Shown here: piece after piece, positions 1 to 12,654 of the stretch
How positions within the stretch are numbered: the stretch's first letter is position 1
Layout of the letters: each line of letters starts with the position of its first letter
DNA from: Ovis canadensis
Taxonomy: Eukaryota > Chordata > Mammalia > Artiodactyla > Bovidae
DNA: 64,000 nt
Assembly (NCBI RefSeq): GCF_042477335.2
Contig: NC_091246.1
Coordinates: 207,947,501-208,011,500 of the forward strand
Reading direction: 5' to 3'
The notes under the pieces: model-generated
Databases searched by the model: none
What the model was told of the DNA's origin: nothing
Seen by the model: the letters and a program-made list of their open reading frames with translations, nothing else
Program-made: the position numbers and the translations under genes

Positions 1-158
1 CTATAACCCACTAGGTCTTCTCTGTCTATGAAATTCTCCAGGCAAGAATACTGGAGTGGATAGCCATTCTGTTCTTCTGAAGATTTTCCTGACCCAGGGA
101 TTGAACCCAAGTCTCCAGCATGCAGGCAGATTCCTTACCATCTGAGCCATTGGGGAAG
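1..158 (-). mobile_element. Bov-tA SINE, cut by window edge
   Basis: Reads as the reverse complement of the ruminant tRNA-Glu-derived SINE: the Bov-A body (CAAGAATACTGGAGTGGAT) comes first, then the B-box region (GGGATTGAACCCAAG) and the A-box end (CTGAGCCATTGGGGAAG). Its poly-A side lies left of the window, so the copy is incomplete here. Confidence 0.9.
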
Positions 159-1669
159 ATGAGGGCAGTTGAGGGCCCCACCTTATGGTTCCAGCCTCCT
201 TTTGGGGTGTATCTTCACATACCACACACTCGCCTTCCAACCACAATCCTTGGTTCCAAGAATTCCTTGTACCAGTCTCAACCTCCAGGCAGGTCTGGGC
301 AGGACCGGAATCCCTCCCTGTCTGCAACACCAAAGGGAGAGCCAACCTTTGATCTCAGCCCTCAGGCAGCATTTGTGATGCTGATAATACTGGAGAAAGG
401 TCTTGGAGAAGAATAGGGGAAGCCCTGGGCTGAGAACAGAGAGAGCAGAGTTCAAGACCCTATTCTTCCTCTTATTGCTTTTGTGATTTGAACTAGTCAC
501 TTAATCTTTCTGAGCCTCATTTGTATAATAAAGAGATCAAACTAGATTGATCTAAAATCCCTTATGGCCCTATTGAAAACTCCAACCTACATGATTAAAG
601 AGAGAAGAGAGACAGTACTGCTACGTTTGGCTGCATAATGAGCCACAGGGTGTACTGAATGGTTCAGCTACTTTCATTTGTCATTTACTTGGATATAATC
701 TCCTGTGTTGCTTTGCCCCAAATACTGAGTAACCCTGATCTCCATCTGGTACCTATTCTGTGGGCATTTCAGGAACTTTCATTTCCTGTATTCAAGTCTG
801 GAATCCTTGAGAGCCCTAATTTCCATTTGAAGGGAGACATTTCTGAACTTACAAAAGCTGAACATTCTATGATTCACGTCATAAACATATTCACACACAA
901 ACACTCATAAAATTCAATTTAATTAATAGGTAACACCTATTCTGCCTATTAATAACTGGGATATTTTTAATTTATAGGTTTATACAATTGAATCTTTATA
1001 TCATTTTGTATGAGTCTAAAATTTTCAATCATAAGAAACAAATATTCATAATTCTAGGACTGCAGGATTAGTCATTTTAAAATTTTTTGGTTAGAATTTC
1101 TGCCAATGATCTAAAAATAGTTAAAGGAGTTCTTTTACTTTTATTTTAAATATTAATTTCTTTTTACAAATCATTTGTCATCTGAGGCTCCCAACTTCCC
1201 TCTGAATTGAATTCTGTGCATGAATTTATAATCCTAAAAATATTAGTTTAAAATGTTAACATCAACAACATACCCACAATTATGCTCAAGTTAAAATTCT
1301 TACTATGAGCGCATGTGATTATGTAATATTTTAAACACTTAAGAACACTAAAAAGATTTTGTCTTCATACAGCTCTAATTTTCCCTGGAGGTTTAATTCC
1401 ATTTTCAAACATATCTACTTGCTCTTTTAAAAATGGCTAAAGAAAGCCAAGATAAATATGTAAGCAGAAATTTAATGTCTCTTTAAGTATATTAAACAGA
1501 GAAAGAAAAGAAACAACCATTTATTATGTACATATGTGTTAACTCATATGCTAGGTACTTTCATATATTTTCTCTCACTTAATTATAGATAAAAAGCTTA
1601 TAGGAAAACAAAGGAAAAGTAATGAGCTTTGAGGATATAACAGAAGTCTGATGATTCTACTGAATTTAC
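159..1669. other. AT-rich non-coding stretch
   Basis: No supportable gene. A weak MIR-like core in + orientation lies at about 470-560 (AGTCACTTAATCTTTCTGAGCCTCA). The rest is AT-rich sequence with many stops in all frames and no repeat family I recognise. Confidence 0.5.
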
Positions 1670-2735
1670 AAAGATTTTTTAATGCCTTATTTATTTATTT
1701 ATAACTGAAGTATAGCTGATATACAATATTATATTAGTTGCAGAGGTACAACACAGTGATTTGACAAATACATTACAAGGTGACCACCATAAATCTAGTT
1801 ACTGTTGGTCACCATACAAAGTTTTTACAATATTACCAACTATATTCTTTATTCTCTTTGTTATTAATACATTCCTGTGACTTGTTTATTTTGTTACTGG
1901 AAATTTGCACCTCATCTGTCTCTTCTCTCACCTTCTTTCTGGCAAATACCAATTTGCTCCCCTATGAGCTTGTTTCTGTTTTGTTTTGTTTGTTCATTTG
2001 TTTTGTGTTTTAGATACCATGTATAAGTGAAATCATATGGTATTTGTCCTTTTTGACTTATTTCACTTAGCATAGTACCCTCTAGATCCATCCATGTTGT
2101 CACAAATGATAAGAGTTCATTCTTTTTTATGACTGAGTAATGTGCGTGTGTGTGTGTGTGTGTGTGCATGCCACATCTTTGCTTCCATATCTTGGCTGTG
2201 ACAAATAGTGAACATGGGAATGCATAAGTCTTTTCAATCTAGTGTTTTTGTTTTCTTTGAGTAAATACCCAGAAGTAGAATGTATGGTAGTTCTATTTTT
2301 AACTATTTCAGGGACTTCCATACTATTTTCCAAAGAGGCTGCACCAATTTACATTCCCACCAACAGTGCACAAAGGTTCCTTTTCTCCACATCCTCACCA
2401 ACACTTGTTCTTTGCTGCTTTTTTATGATAGCAATTCTGACAGGTATGAGGTGATAACTCACTCTGTGTTTGATTTGCATTTCCTTGATGATTAGTGATG
2501 TTGAGCATTTTTTTATCTGTCTGTTGGCTGTCTTTATGTTGTCTTTGGGAAAATGTCTATTCAGGTTCTCTACCCATTTTCTAATTGAATTATTTGTTTT
2601 TTGATATTGAGTTGTATGAGTTTCTTATATATTAACCCCACATTGGATATCTAATTTGCAAATATCTACTCCCATTCAGTAGGCTGCCTTTTCATTTTGT
2701 TGGATGGTTTCCTTCCCTTTGCTGAAGGTTTCAAT
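1670..2735 (-). mobile_element. Old L1 LINE, 3' part
   Basis: Antisense mammalian L1 3' end: the 3'UTR-like start at 1,690-1,770, then the ORF2 C-terminal region (TCCATCCATGTTGT, ACATTCCCACCAACAGTGCA, GATTTGCATTTCCTTGATGA) up to the CATTCAGTAGGCTGCC block near 2,680. A TG microsatellite sits inside at 2,143-2,167. Frames are broken, so the copy is fossil. Confidence 0.85.
2143..2167. repeat. (TG)n microsatellite inside L1
   Basis: Short TG dinucleotide run that replaces the usual L1 text after ATGACTGAGTAATG; it probably expanded in place. Confidence 0.8.
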
Positions 2736-3835
2736 GCCTACTTAAAGGTCAAGTTGAATAATGAGTATTTATTTGAACTTCCTAAAAATATCACCACTCG
2801 TGTATAATTAAAATAAAACCCCCTGGGCTCACCTTGATAACTGAAAATGTGTTCAGCATTTGACTCTCTATTTCTCCTCTTCTGTCATGTTAATTCAATA
2901 TTAAAATTGCATTTTACTTAGTCCTCCCTTTGTTCGGCTTATTTTCTAGGAAATCTGAGAACAGATTTGCATTAGGTGTGATATGTTCTTCTTCGAGTGT
3001 TGTAAAAATGGATTTCATTTGTATCTAATAGACTCCATTGACATAAAGTAAGACATTTTTAGGTTACTTCTAATTCAAGTTTTGAATTGTTAATGAGTGT
3101 GTAGCAAAAATAGCAATTAAAAGGTAACAGCACTTATTAGTATCTTTAAAGTGTACTGAAATTGTCCAAGTATGTTACTGTAAAATAGAAATTATTAGTG
3201 GGGCAAGATCTTTTTGATCCTGATTGGCAATTAATAGTTACTAAGACAAAAGATTAAAAAAAAAATCCAATCTTCTAAGGAAAAACATATAAAAATATCT
3301 GGCCCCTTCTACAAGCAATCTGTGGAAGGTAGAGTATAAGAAGACATTCTTTAATTATCCATAGAGAGAAAAAATATGAATAATATTTTCAAACAAAACT
3401 TATAATAGCAATGTCAGTGGCATTTTTATTGATTGATTGAAAGTTGGCATTATGAGAAATTGATGCATACCATTGTAGTTTACTATAGTGGACATTTAAT
3501 AAACGGGACTCAAATGACTCAAAAGATTTATGTTATTAATAGCAGTTATTGACATTTGGGAGCAAAGAATCATCACATTATTTTTTCATTTGATTTTTAC
3601 AAGAACCTAGTAGTTCTGTATCATCATCATCATTCCCTTTTTACTGCAGATACTGAAATAGCGGCAGGCCGAGATAAGAATGGCTGGTCACTTATCTTAA
3701 ACTCACTATTGGTCCCATTTTCCAAGAGGTTTAATTGAGAACATCAGATGGACACAGTTATTTGCCCTTGTTATGTCTCACCTATATTCAACTCCTGTTA
3801 GCTTAACCAAACTCAAGAAATTGTGTAGATTATAG
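2736..3835. other. AT-rich non-coding stretch
   Basis: No gene. A faint antisense MIR-like pattern may lie at about 3,570-3,700 (ending with CTGCAGATACTGAAATAG); otherwise nothing recognisable. Confidence 0.4.
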
Positions 3836-3958
3836 CCCAGTGCTTTTCAAACATAAAAATCACCTAGAAAGCTTGTTAAAACACAGAGTCCCAAAGATTC
3901 TGATTCGGTAGATCTCGGAGAGACCTGAGCATCTCAGAAGATGCTTTTGCTGCAAACG
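3836..3958 (+). mobile_element. MER5-like hAT-Charlie fragment
   Basis: AGTGCTTTTCAAACATAAAAATCACCTAGAAAGCTTGTTAAAACACAG is split here into recognisable words typical of MER5A: CAGTGCTTTTCAAA, ATCACCTAGA, CTTGTTAAAACACAG, TCTGATTCGGTAGATCT. The right terminal repeat is missing; the next L1 fragment starts directly after. Confidence 0.6.
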
Positions 3959-3959
3959 G

Positions 3960-4275
3960 CATTATTTCATTCTTTTTTATGGCTGAATAGCATTCCACTG
4001 TATATATGTACCACATCTTCATTCGTCTATTAATGGACATTAGGTTATTTCCATGTCTTGGCTATTGTAGATAGTGCTGCTATGAACATTAGGGTGCATG
4101 TATTTTTTTGAATTATGGTTTTCTCTGGATATATACCCAGAAACGGGATTGCTAGATCATATGGCAAAAATTTTCTTAGTGTTTTAAAGGAACCTGTATA
4201 CTGTTTTTTTAAAGTGGCTGTGCCAATTGATATTCCCACCAACAATGTAGAAGGGTTACCTTTTCCCATGGTCCA
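3960..4275 (-). mobile_element. L1 LINE fragment (ORF2 C-terminus)
   Basis: Antisense L1. On the minus strand 4,269-4,045 encodes a stretch of the ORF2 C-terminal region with the family words LGIYPE, TCTLMFIAAL and TIAKTWK. It is too short to encode an active domain (no endonuclease or RT motifs). Similar in content to the L1 at 1.7-2.7 kb but a separate copy, because the same ORF2 region is present twice. Confidence 0.85.
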
Positions 4276-4684
4276 CTCTTTGAGTTATATTTTACATTCT
4301 ACTGGTTTTATTTAATGTAGTGGCTAATGAATAGATTACTAGAGCTGCAAGAAAATAGCCAACAGGTCAGCAATAATGGCTTTAGTACTAATTGGGTCAT
4401 GTGGTGTGAGTGTGAACTGCACAACTCTAGAATGTTCTACTTAGCCTACAACCTACACAACTGTTAGTCTCATCCTTAAGTACTAAATGAGTGTGTTTTA
4501 GAAGAAAGAGTGAGAATGGAAGAGGCGGTGGAACGAAAGAAACAGTATTATTTTAACCATTGGATTTTGGGGATCTTCCAGATCCAGGAATATTACCATA
4601 ATTTGTCTAATCAGGCTGCTTTAGGGTCAGAAAGTTTATCTAAGGAGAAAGTCTTAGATCAATTTTTGGAAGCCAGGTACTAGA
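4276..4684. other. Non-coding, nothing recognised
   Basis: Unique-looking sequence between two old repeats; no ORF, splice pair or repeat family that I can support. Confidence 0.5.
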
Positions 4685-5032
4685 GATTAAATATTTGTGT
4701 TCCACCATTCCCTAAAATTCATATGTGGAAACCTCGTTCCCAATGTGATGGTATTAGGAGGGTGGGGCTTTTGGAAGATGTTTAGGTCATGAGGGTGGAG
4801 CCTTCAGGAATGGGATCAGTGCCTTTCTAAGGAGTGACTTTGTAAGAGCTCCCTCACCCCTTCTGCTATGTGAAGATGTAGAAAAAGACAGCCATCTATG
4901 AACCAGGAAGCAGACTCTTATCAGACATCAAATCTTCTGGTACCTTGACCTTAGACTTCCAGTCTCTAGAGCTATGAGAAACAAATTTCTGTTGTTTATA
5001 AGCCACTCAGCCTATGGTATTTTGTTTAGCTG
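4685..5032 (+). mobile_element. MLT1-type MaLR solo LTR
   Basis: Matches the ERVL-MaLR LTR pattern in order: AAAATTCATATGTGGAAACC, CAATGTGATGGTATTAGGAG, GGTCATGAGGGTGGAGCC, GCCATCTATGAACCAGGAAG, GAAACAAATTTCTGTTGTTT, and a terminal TGGTATTTTGTT. No internal retroviral sequence follows, so it is a solo LTR. Confidence 0.75.
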
Positions 5033-5689
5033 TCCAAGAATCTGTGGAGTCTTGAAGTTCATGTAATCCTATTTGGGGTCCAGAGGACAAAAGTCATCAC
5101 AGAGTTGGGAAGAAAATCATTCAACCCATTTTTTTCTCAGAACACTTGTGGCTTTGGTGGCAGGAGGACCTCAAAAGCATTAGGAGGCAATATCAAGGCA
5201 TTATCAGTGAGGATACCAGCAGCAGAGGCCATGAAAACCTGCCTCCTTCAAGTGGCTGGCAGACAACTGTCTCCCACCCAAATCTCCCAGAGGCAGGGCC
5301 AAAAGAACTGAGCAACCCTGAGATACCAGCTAGGAACTCCCAGGAGGGACCCAGGGGAGCTCAAGGAGATTCCGGTGGAGGGTGGGGCTGAGATCTGAGA
5401 GCAATGCAAGGGGGAATAAAGAGATTGCTGAATATTATTAATAAATGCAACTTCTTTCATGTTCTCAGGCTGGTGAATTCCAAGCACATTCAAAGGAAAG
5501 AAAATTTTAAAAATTACAGCAATCTTAAGAATGCAGATTATAAGCATGCCCTTTTGTGATGGGAATAGCTTTATTATTTTACTATTAGTCACACACTATA
5601 AATAATTCACTTTTCTAATCAATATCAGCTGCTTGTAAACTGACAATTCAATCAACACTTCAGTCTGCTACCAGGTTTTGACACCTGAG
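5033..5689. other. Non-coding, nothing recognised
   Basis: Moderately GC stretch (5,150-5,400), then AT-rich. Short overlapping frames on both strands show no homology, codon bias or splice context. Confidence 0.45.
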
Positions 5690-5925
5690 ACAAACCCACA
5701 GGGGCTTCCCTGGTGGTTCAGTTGGTAAAGAGTCTGCCTGCAATGCAGGTAACATGGGTTCGATCCCTAGGTTGGGAAGATCCCTGAAGAAGGCAATGGC
5801 AACCCACTACAGTATTCTTGCCTGGGAAATCCCATGGACAGGGGATCCTGGTGGGCTACCATCCATGAAGTTGTAAGAGCTGGACATGACTTAGTGACAG
5901 AACCTACCTCCCTACAAACCCACAG
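5690..5925 (+). mobile_element. Bov-tA SINE with 12-bp target duplication
   Basis: Full-length element at 5,702-5,913 with A-box region (TGGTTCAGTTGG), B box (GGTTCGATCCC) and Bov-A body. It is flanked by a perfect duplication ACAAACCCACAG at 5,690-5,701 and 5,914-5,925, which fixes the insertion boundaries. Confidence 0.95.
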
Positions 5926-6539
5926 CACTGTGAGTGTGAAAACATCGTACGTGTAGATTTTACTGAGCTCAGATTCACTGAGTGGTAGAGATCAGTTTCT
6001 CCTCCTCCTCCCAGTACTCCTTCCTTGGCCCATAAAGTCCACTTCTTTGGAAGTAATGGGAAGAGAGCGTCCGTCCTCATTTCACTTCAAGAAATGAAGA
6101 GTGATGAATCTACCTGATGGATTTGGGAAAAGGAACAGAACTGTTCCTAGCTTAGTTCGTTCGGCTTTTGGTATGGTGAGTTCTCAGGAAAAAAATCATC
6201 CTCTTCTGCAAGAAAAGGCTCACCCTCCATGGGGGAGAATCTTACACTCGTGTGGTGGATCTGAGCGGGTAGTCTAGTTCAAAACCATTTAGCTGCTGTT
6301 TCAAACCACATTCTCCCATCAGGGTCCCGAAACAAAAGAAGCAGATGGCACATTCAAATTGGAATAATTTGAGGAGGAAATATTTACAAAGGGACAATTT
6401 ACAAAGATGGGAGCAGAGTGTAAGAAAAGTGCAAGGGACTGTGCTAGCACAGAGCTCCCCAGTGTGGGTGGCCACCATCCAACTGTTGAGGACCCGAATA
6501 GAACAATAGGACAAAAGAAGGCTGAATTCACTCTCAGCA
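5926..6539. other. Non-coding, nothing recognised
   Basis: Unique-looking sequence; overlapping short minus-strand frames at 6.24-6.54 kb appear to be chance. Confidence 0.4.
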
Positions 6540-6805
6540 TGAGCTGAACGTCTTGGTCTTCTCTTGCCCTTGGTGTTCCTGGTTCTCAGGCCTTCAGACC
6601 CAGGCTGGAACCTACGCCATGGATTCTCCAGTTCTCAGGCGTTAGAACAACACCACTGGCTTTCCTGGTTCTCCAGCTTACAGACAGCAGATTGTGGGAT
6701 TTCTCAGCCTCCATAATGACAAGAGCCCATACCTTATAATAAATCCCTCCTCCCCTGCCCCTACCTATTGGTTTTGTTTCTCTAGAGAATTCTGACATAC
6801 AAATA
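6540..6805 (+). mobile_element. Probable old LTR fragment
   Basis: Repeated TCTCCAGTTCTCAGG/CTGGTTCTCCAGC wording, GATTGTGGGATTTCTCAGCC, and a tail CCTATTGGTTTTGTTTCTCT followed by AGAGAATTCTGAC resemble a mammalian ERVL-type LTR 3' half. I cannot name the subfamily. Confidence 0.5.
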
Positions 6806-7281
6806 AGCTATTGCAATCCCACTCACATTATCTTGCCATTTTGGCACCACCCATTGCAAGGCATGCTACTCAATAGCTTCTAACGGAAAGCACTGGCAAC
6901 TCTCTGTCTGATGGATTTCTCAGACCAATAGAATATACTTGACCTGCATACTGAGCAGCTGAAAGTGCCAGACAGATAACGGGTTCTGAAAGCACCCCTC
7001 AATCAATGACTGATAGGAGTTGAAGGACAACTGTCTCAGGCTCTTGCTCCTCTGAAATAATTTCAAGGCATCTTCTGTACTATCTCCCAGAGTTCCCCAG
7101 TAGGATGGAGTCTTAAGTGTCCACGATGGCAATATGCTTGATTGTACACTATTAGGCTCTTTGTCTCATTTCCCCATTGTCCTACCTATACTTCTAAGGA
7201 TTACCTCCCAGATAAACTATTTTCCTCAAGTCTTTGACTCATGTTTCCTCTGGGTGCACCCAAATTACATCAGTAGCACAA
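6806..7281. other. Non-coding, nothing recognised
   Basis: No gene, RNA gene or repeat family seen. Confidence 0.45.
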
Positions 7282-7521
7282 ACAGGGTGGGGCTTCCCCA
7301 GTGGCTCAGCAGTTAAAAGAATTCACCTGCAATGAAGGAAATGCAGGAGACGCAAGTTCGATCCCTGGGTTGGGAAGATCCCCCGGAGGAGGGAATGGCA
7401 GTCCACTCCAGTATTCTTGCCTGGAGAATCCCATGGACAGAGGAGCCTGACGGCTACAGTCCATAGAGTTGCACAGAGTCAGACATGACAGAAGCGACTA
7501 AGCATGCACATATACAGGGTG
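7282..7521 (+). mobile_element. Bov-tA SINE with 8-bp target duplication
   Basis: Element at 7,290-7,513, complete with tRNA-like head and Bov-A body, bounded by ACAGGGTG at 7,282-7,289 and 7,514-7,521. The head has a small insertion (TGCAATGAAGGAAATGCAGG) duplicating the TGCA-GG segment. Confidence 0.9.
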
Positions 7522-8559
7522 AATGGATCAATAAATAAATGACTATGCAAGTTTAAGCATATTGTTTAGAAACATAGAGGATTGCACCAGAAGAAACACG
7601 TAAAACAATTGAAAGTGATTGCTCTGGGGAGGGGATTTGGGAAAAGCCCTAGGAAACAGGTGGGCAAGAAACAGCTGGTGTTTGTTAAAACTTTGTAATA
7701 TTATTTGACTCTTTGATACATATACACGTATTTCTTTTATGAAAATAAAGATAATATTAGAACATGCCTTTGACTTACTTTCAGAACAGAGCAGCAAGGG
7801 AGTAAAAGAAAAATGAAGAAATATAGGCTGATTAAGCTGGAAGAAGAAAGAAATTTCCTTGGGAAAAAATGGATCTTAGTTAGTAGTTAGGCTAAAAAGA
7901 TATGAAGAGAAAAATAATATACTAAAGGCCAGACAATCAATGAAGTATGGGAAATCTAACCTGTTAGAAATATGGGAGTATAAAACAGGGTGATGTTTTG
8001 GCATTGCTGGTTCTCGAGAGGCCAATGGGGCCCAAAAGAAATGTGAAAGAGAAAGACTCATAATTTCAGGGAGCAAACCAGAACGACATTTCTTGAGAGA
8101 ATTCCGATGCAAGAAGTACTAAACGGCATTCCCTTAAAGCCATAAATAGGATGCCCATAAAAATGTAAACTGGAAAGTACCCTTTGGAGAATGAAATGGC
8201 TCTAATAAGTGGTAACAGAAAACTTGGACAGCTTGTAGAGAAAATGAATGAGAAAAATCAACATAGAATATGCTACCTACATTGTTAGGTATAACAATCT
8301 GAAGGTTAAATGAAAGAGGATGGATTTTGGAAAGGAGAAGACACTTAGAAGGATAGAATGGCCTAAGGTGAATTTCCCACTTTTATGGCTTTTAGCCCAG
8401 GGATAGGCTCAGTTGACACCATGCAGAGCAGCTAGAACTCTGATAGAAAGCTCAGAACAACTCTGAACAACCAGAAGACAGAGTGCAGAGAAACATAGCT
8501 GCAAGAAACAAGAGAATTATCCCAGAAAGCATTTACATAGATGGAGTTAATACTCTCCA
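7522..8559. other. Non-coding; possible L1 3'-tail remnant
   Basis: About 7,600-7,755 (GATTGCTCTGGGGAGGGGAT, later ACGTATTTCTTTTATGAAAA) resembles the 3' tail of an old L1 in + orientation, at low certainty. The rest is purine-rich sequence with nothing recognised. Confidence 0.35.
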
Positions 8560-9845
8560 CACAGAGCTGCCAGACTCCTCAAGTCTAGCTAACAATGAAA
8601 GAACTGAACTGAGATTTGAACTGCCATCTAAGGAATAAGAAGTTTGAAGTCTGAGTCAAGCCAAGTCAATTGCCTGATAAACCAAAACCAAGTGAAAAAG
8701 AACACAAAGTCAAGCTCTTCTGAAGAATTTAATACAATCCAGTCTCTACAACATAATTTTCACAATGTTTAGGATACAGCCACAAATACCCGCAACATAT
8801 AAACACCGAGAAATTGCAATTGAGTCTCAAGAGAAACAACAATCAATACAGACCAAAACCAAAATGATTCCGAAATCAGAATTAGGAGACAAGAGTTTTA
8901 AAGCAGCTATTGAACTATTTACAGATTGAAGAAGCTCAGCAAAACTCAAGCAATATAAATATAAGGAAAACTGTACCCAGTACATGAAAATCAAACTGCT
9001 TTAAAAAAGAAAATAAAAGTCTTTGAATGTAGCTTGAGATAGAAATAAATACCGCATTTCTTCTAGGTTATTGTTAACATTGTATCTGAAACAATGGAGG
9101 ACAGAATACAGCGCAGCGACATATTTAAGGTGCTGAAGAAAATTCTATTCAGCAAAAATTTCCTGCAAGAATAAAAACGAAGTCAAAACATTTCAGATTT
9201 AAGAAAAAGAAGCCAAGAGTATGCATCATGAGAAGTCCTGTACTACAAGAAATACAAAGGACATTCTTCAGGCTGAAGGAGATAATATCAGACGGAAACT
9301 TGGATCCTCAGGAAGGAATAAAGAACATTGGGAATAGCAAAAAGCTAGGTATTTAGAAAAACCTTTTTTTTCTTCAACCTTTAAGGATTCATAAAGCAAA
9401 ATTATAACATTGTCTTTGAGGACTTACTCCATATGGAGATGCAAGAAATAGGGCCATTATAGCATAAATTCCATGGACAGAGGAGCCTGGCAGGCTACAG
9501 TCCATGCGCTGTAAGAGTCAGACACGACTTGGTGACTAAACCATAGCATAAAGGAAAAGGCTAGTAAATGCAGTTTCTATGGTTGCAAGGTTTCTACATT
9601 TCACATTAAATGATAAAGAAGAACCTAAGAAGGCCTTAAGTTAAGAATGGTAGTTTAATTCCTAGAGCAATTAGTTAAAGCATTTAATGCAAAGTATAAC
9701 TAGTAGATTAAAAGGGAATTCTAAAATATATGCAATTGATCCAAAAGAAGGCATAAAAGGAGAAACAGAGGAACAAATGATAACAAGAACAAACATAAAA
9801 TGAATATCAAAATGGTAGACATAAATCCAACCATGTCAATATAAG
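8560..9845 (+). mobile_element. Old L1 LINE, ORF1/ORF2 junction region
   Basis: Sense-strand L1 fossil. Family words in order: GTACTACAAGAAATACAAAGG, GGAAGGAATAAAGAACATTG, CCTAGAGCAATTAG, GATCCAAAAGAAGGCATAAA, GGTAGACATAAATCCAACCA. Many stops. A small Bov-A piece was inserted at 9,469-9,542, so the L1 is older than that insertion. Confidence 0.7.
9459..9552 (+). mobile_element. 5'-truncated Bov-A piece with 10-bp target duplication
   Basis: Only about 74 bases of the SINE 3' end are present (CCATGGACAGAGGAGCCTGG through AGAGTCAGACACGACT), yet it is flanked by ATAGCATAAA at 9,459-9,468 and 9,543-9,552. That marks an independent, strongly 5'-truncated insertion rather than a deletion remnant. 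Confidence 0.85.
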
Positions 9846-10185
9846 CTTTTCAATGGTGAAAAGAGTCTTTTCAACAAAAGACCCTAGAATAACAAGATTA
9901 TACATATGAGGAAAAAAATTGACCCTTAGCTCACATTGGACACAGTTATGAATTTTCAGTGGATCAGAGGTGTAAATATATAAGTGAAAACCATAATGCT
10001 TTAAGAAGAGAACCTAGGGAAAAGGTTTCAAGATTTGGGGAGGGATAACATGTTCTTGGGGCTTTGGGATACAAAAGCAATCACTACTCTGGAAAAATGA
10101 TAAATTAGACTTCACCAAAACCAAAAACTTTTGCTCATCAAAAGACCCTGTTAAGAAAAAGAATAGATAAGCCACAAATTAAAAC
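9846..10185 (+). mobile_element. Old L1 ORF2 3' segment
   Basis: Continues L1 after skipping most of ORF2: CAATGGTGAAAAGAGTCTTT, TTGACCCTTAGCTCACA, AAATTAGACTTCACCAAAAC, CTTTTGCTCATCAAAAGACC. Together with the preceding fragment this is either one L1 with a large internal deletion or two copies side by side. Confidence 0.7.
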
Positions 10186-12654
10186 AAACTGAGATTTACT
10201 TGGCAGAAGACTTTTTATAAAAGTGTAGGCAGGATAGAGGGAAACCAAGAGAGATTATTCCAGACCAGAGCTGGTAACAGCAGAGGACAGGCAACAGTTG
10301 CCAGAAACCAGAGAAAGCGAATCATATAGAAAAGCTCAACTTGGGAGTAGCTGTGACCTTCAGAATGCAAAGCAGTGACCTTTGGTCAAGACAGCCAGAC
10401 TGAGGCTATCCCATAGGAAGGAAGCAGGAGCATAAATAGCCCATATATCACTCTCCTCCATCTCTCCCCTTTCACCATGGCTCCCGCTGGGCTGAATCCA
10501 ACTGAAAGCCAAAGTCAGGAAAGCTAGTAAATAGTCATATGAGACACTGTCAGGGCCCCACTCACATCACCTGGGCATTTACATTCCAGTGTGATTTTTG
10601 TCAAAACCATATTTTAACATTTTTATTATATGATTACATAGGAACTGCCAACAAGACCATTCCAGAAGTTCCTATAGCCACATGGTCAATCCCTGCCAAC
10701 TCTCAGCTCCCCATCTCCTAGGATCCATCACCAGTGCAAGGATTCCAGAAAGCACACTGCCTGGCACAGCCCATCTGTGGTGCCTAACAAGACTCCCTTT
10801 TGAGAAAGCTCAGAGAGACTTTCACACTTGCAGAGCTTACGAAACAATTGAAGATTTCCTTACCCCCTCATCACCATTCACCGTGCTTTTTAATACCCCC
10901 ACCTTATTATCTGCCAGGGTGGAGTGGACCAGGCAGATGTCTGGTCCAGATGTTTGCCAGTGATGTTTGAGAGGGGTTCTGGAATTGTAACCAACTGACT
11001 GGACTAAAATTTGAATGTGAAATTGAATAGAAGATAATTGGGTAACTGGTAGCATTTGGGGCAGAAAACAGCTAAATCACCAACATAGCTGAGCACCAGA
11101 ATAGGATTAGACACTAATTTCTGAGGAAGTTAAAAAATTAGATTCAAGCAAGTTCAACTCTTTCTTAAACCAATATTTACTTTTTCAGAAGACCTGCTGA
11201 GGCATTGTGTTTTTATCCTAACAAACCTGAGGAGACTTCAACAGATCTCAGTTCTTTGCAGCCTTAAGATATCCCACTATATCTTTCAGTTAAGCGACAG
11301 GCATAAAAGAAAAAGGAAACATACTGCCTTATACAGCTGGATAGTCTTGAAGTAGTCAAGTGAAGTTCGATCTAGCAGTTCAATGACACCACCAAGAACT
11401 TTTCTTATTGACTGTCCCTTCAGCCCTCTACAGGGCTCGCTTGATTTTCAGGTTTCAAATAGGAGCTTTCCTCTCATGGTGGCAGTGATTTCAACCCTTA
11501 CAATTTTACAATTCGGTCCTTGGAGGAATAGTGAAGAAATTTCTGGTCGTTTCCATACAAATCTTGGGATTTACTCCCACTGAACCACCTCATGTAATAT
11601 TCCCATCCATAAACCAATCTCAAGGGCCAGGAACATTGAAAGAGCTAATTTGTCAATGTTCCACACCTGAAGTTAGAAGTGGCTTCAATTTTCATAGAGG
11701 TTCATGGCTTCCCAAAGACATTGGGGCCTATGAAGAATTGCATAGCAGAAAATGAATGTTTGGAAGTAACCCAATATCTGCCTATGTCCATTTCCTAGCC
11801 TAAATGGCTACCCAAGGATATACCACTTCTGTTGGTTTATTGAGCCCTAGCATTCCAAGCTGAGAAAGCCCTTTGGTTAAGCCTTGGTCCTCTACTAATG
11901 TGCAAGTATCCCTTGTGGGATAATATATTCAGACATAATCATAAATCATGGCCAGATGTAGTTTTCAGGAAGCAAGAAAGCACTCGAAAGCATGAGAGCC
12001 TTGGATACCTAGAAAGGAGAAGAAACTACCAAAGGGGAAGTAGAGAAGAAGAGACTTAGGATGCTAATGACAAATTATGTCTCATTTTAAACAGTGGATA
12101 CTTTTTTAATGGTCAAAATTACTTCCCAATACCCACAATAACATTCCTCTCAACTGCACAGAGCCAGTTGAAAATGCCCATTTGTCATCTCTGGCCCAAG
12201 AATGGCTTCGGGACTTCATAGACCACTCCAGATATTTGAGTCATTTTTTATTAAACTCTGGTGGGTCATTCCAAAGAGGGAAGATGGGTTTGTCCCAGGA
12301 TTTTTCTCTTTACTAAACTGAAATAAACAAGATCCATAATCAGCCATTTCCTCCCTGCCTTCTAATAAAATACACGGACACACACGTACTGTTAAAAGTA
12401 TTCCATTCTTGCCTGAGTCAAAATCTGTACAAAAAAGATGCATCAGGCAATAATCCTAGAGGCTCCTCAATGTGCCAGCTCAGAATCATGAGCATCTTAA
12501 TGAGGTGTCAATGAGGCACATTTATCCCTACTTCATACTAACCTGCTTCCCATTATTCCTCTCCCACTCTGAAAGGCCTAAAAACAATCTGGATAAAAAC
12601 AAGCTTATAGAACTCAAACCTGATAACCTGATAAGCCAGTAGGACACAAGACAT
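10186..12654. other. Long non-coding stretch
   Basis: About 2.5 kb without a gene I can support. Short ATG frames at 10.5-11.8 kb (up to 93 codons) overlap one another in different frames and show no homology. No repeat family is recognised with confidence; degraded old repeats are likely. Confidence 0.4.

Noticed and set aside
5702-5913. tRNA genes in the SINE heads
   Set aside because: A and B boxes are present, but the Bov-tA bodies follow and the cloverleaf is not preserved; these are SINE promoters, not functional tRNA genes.
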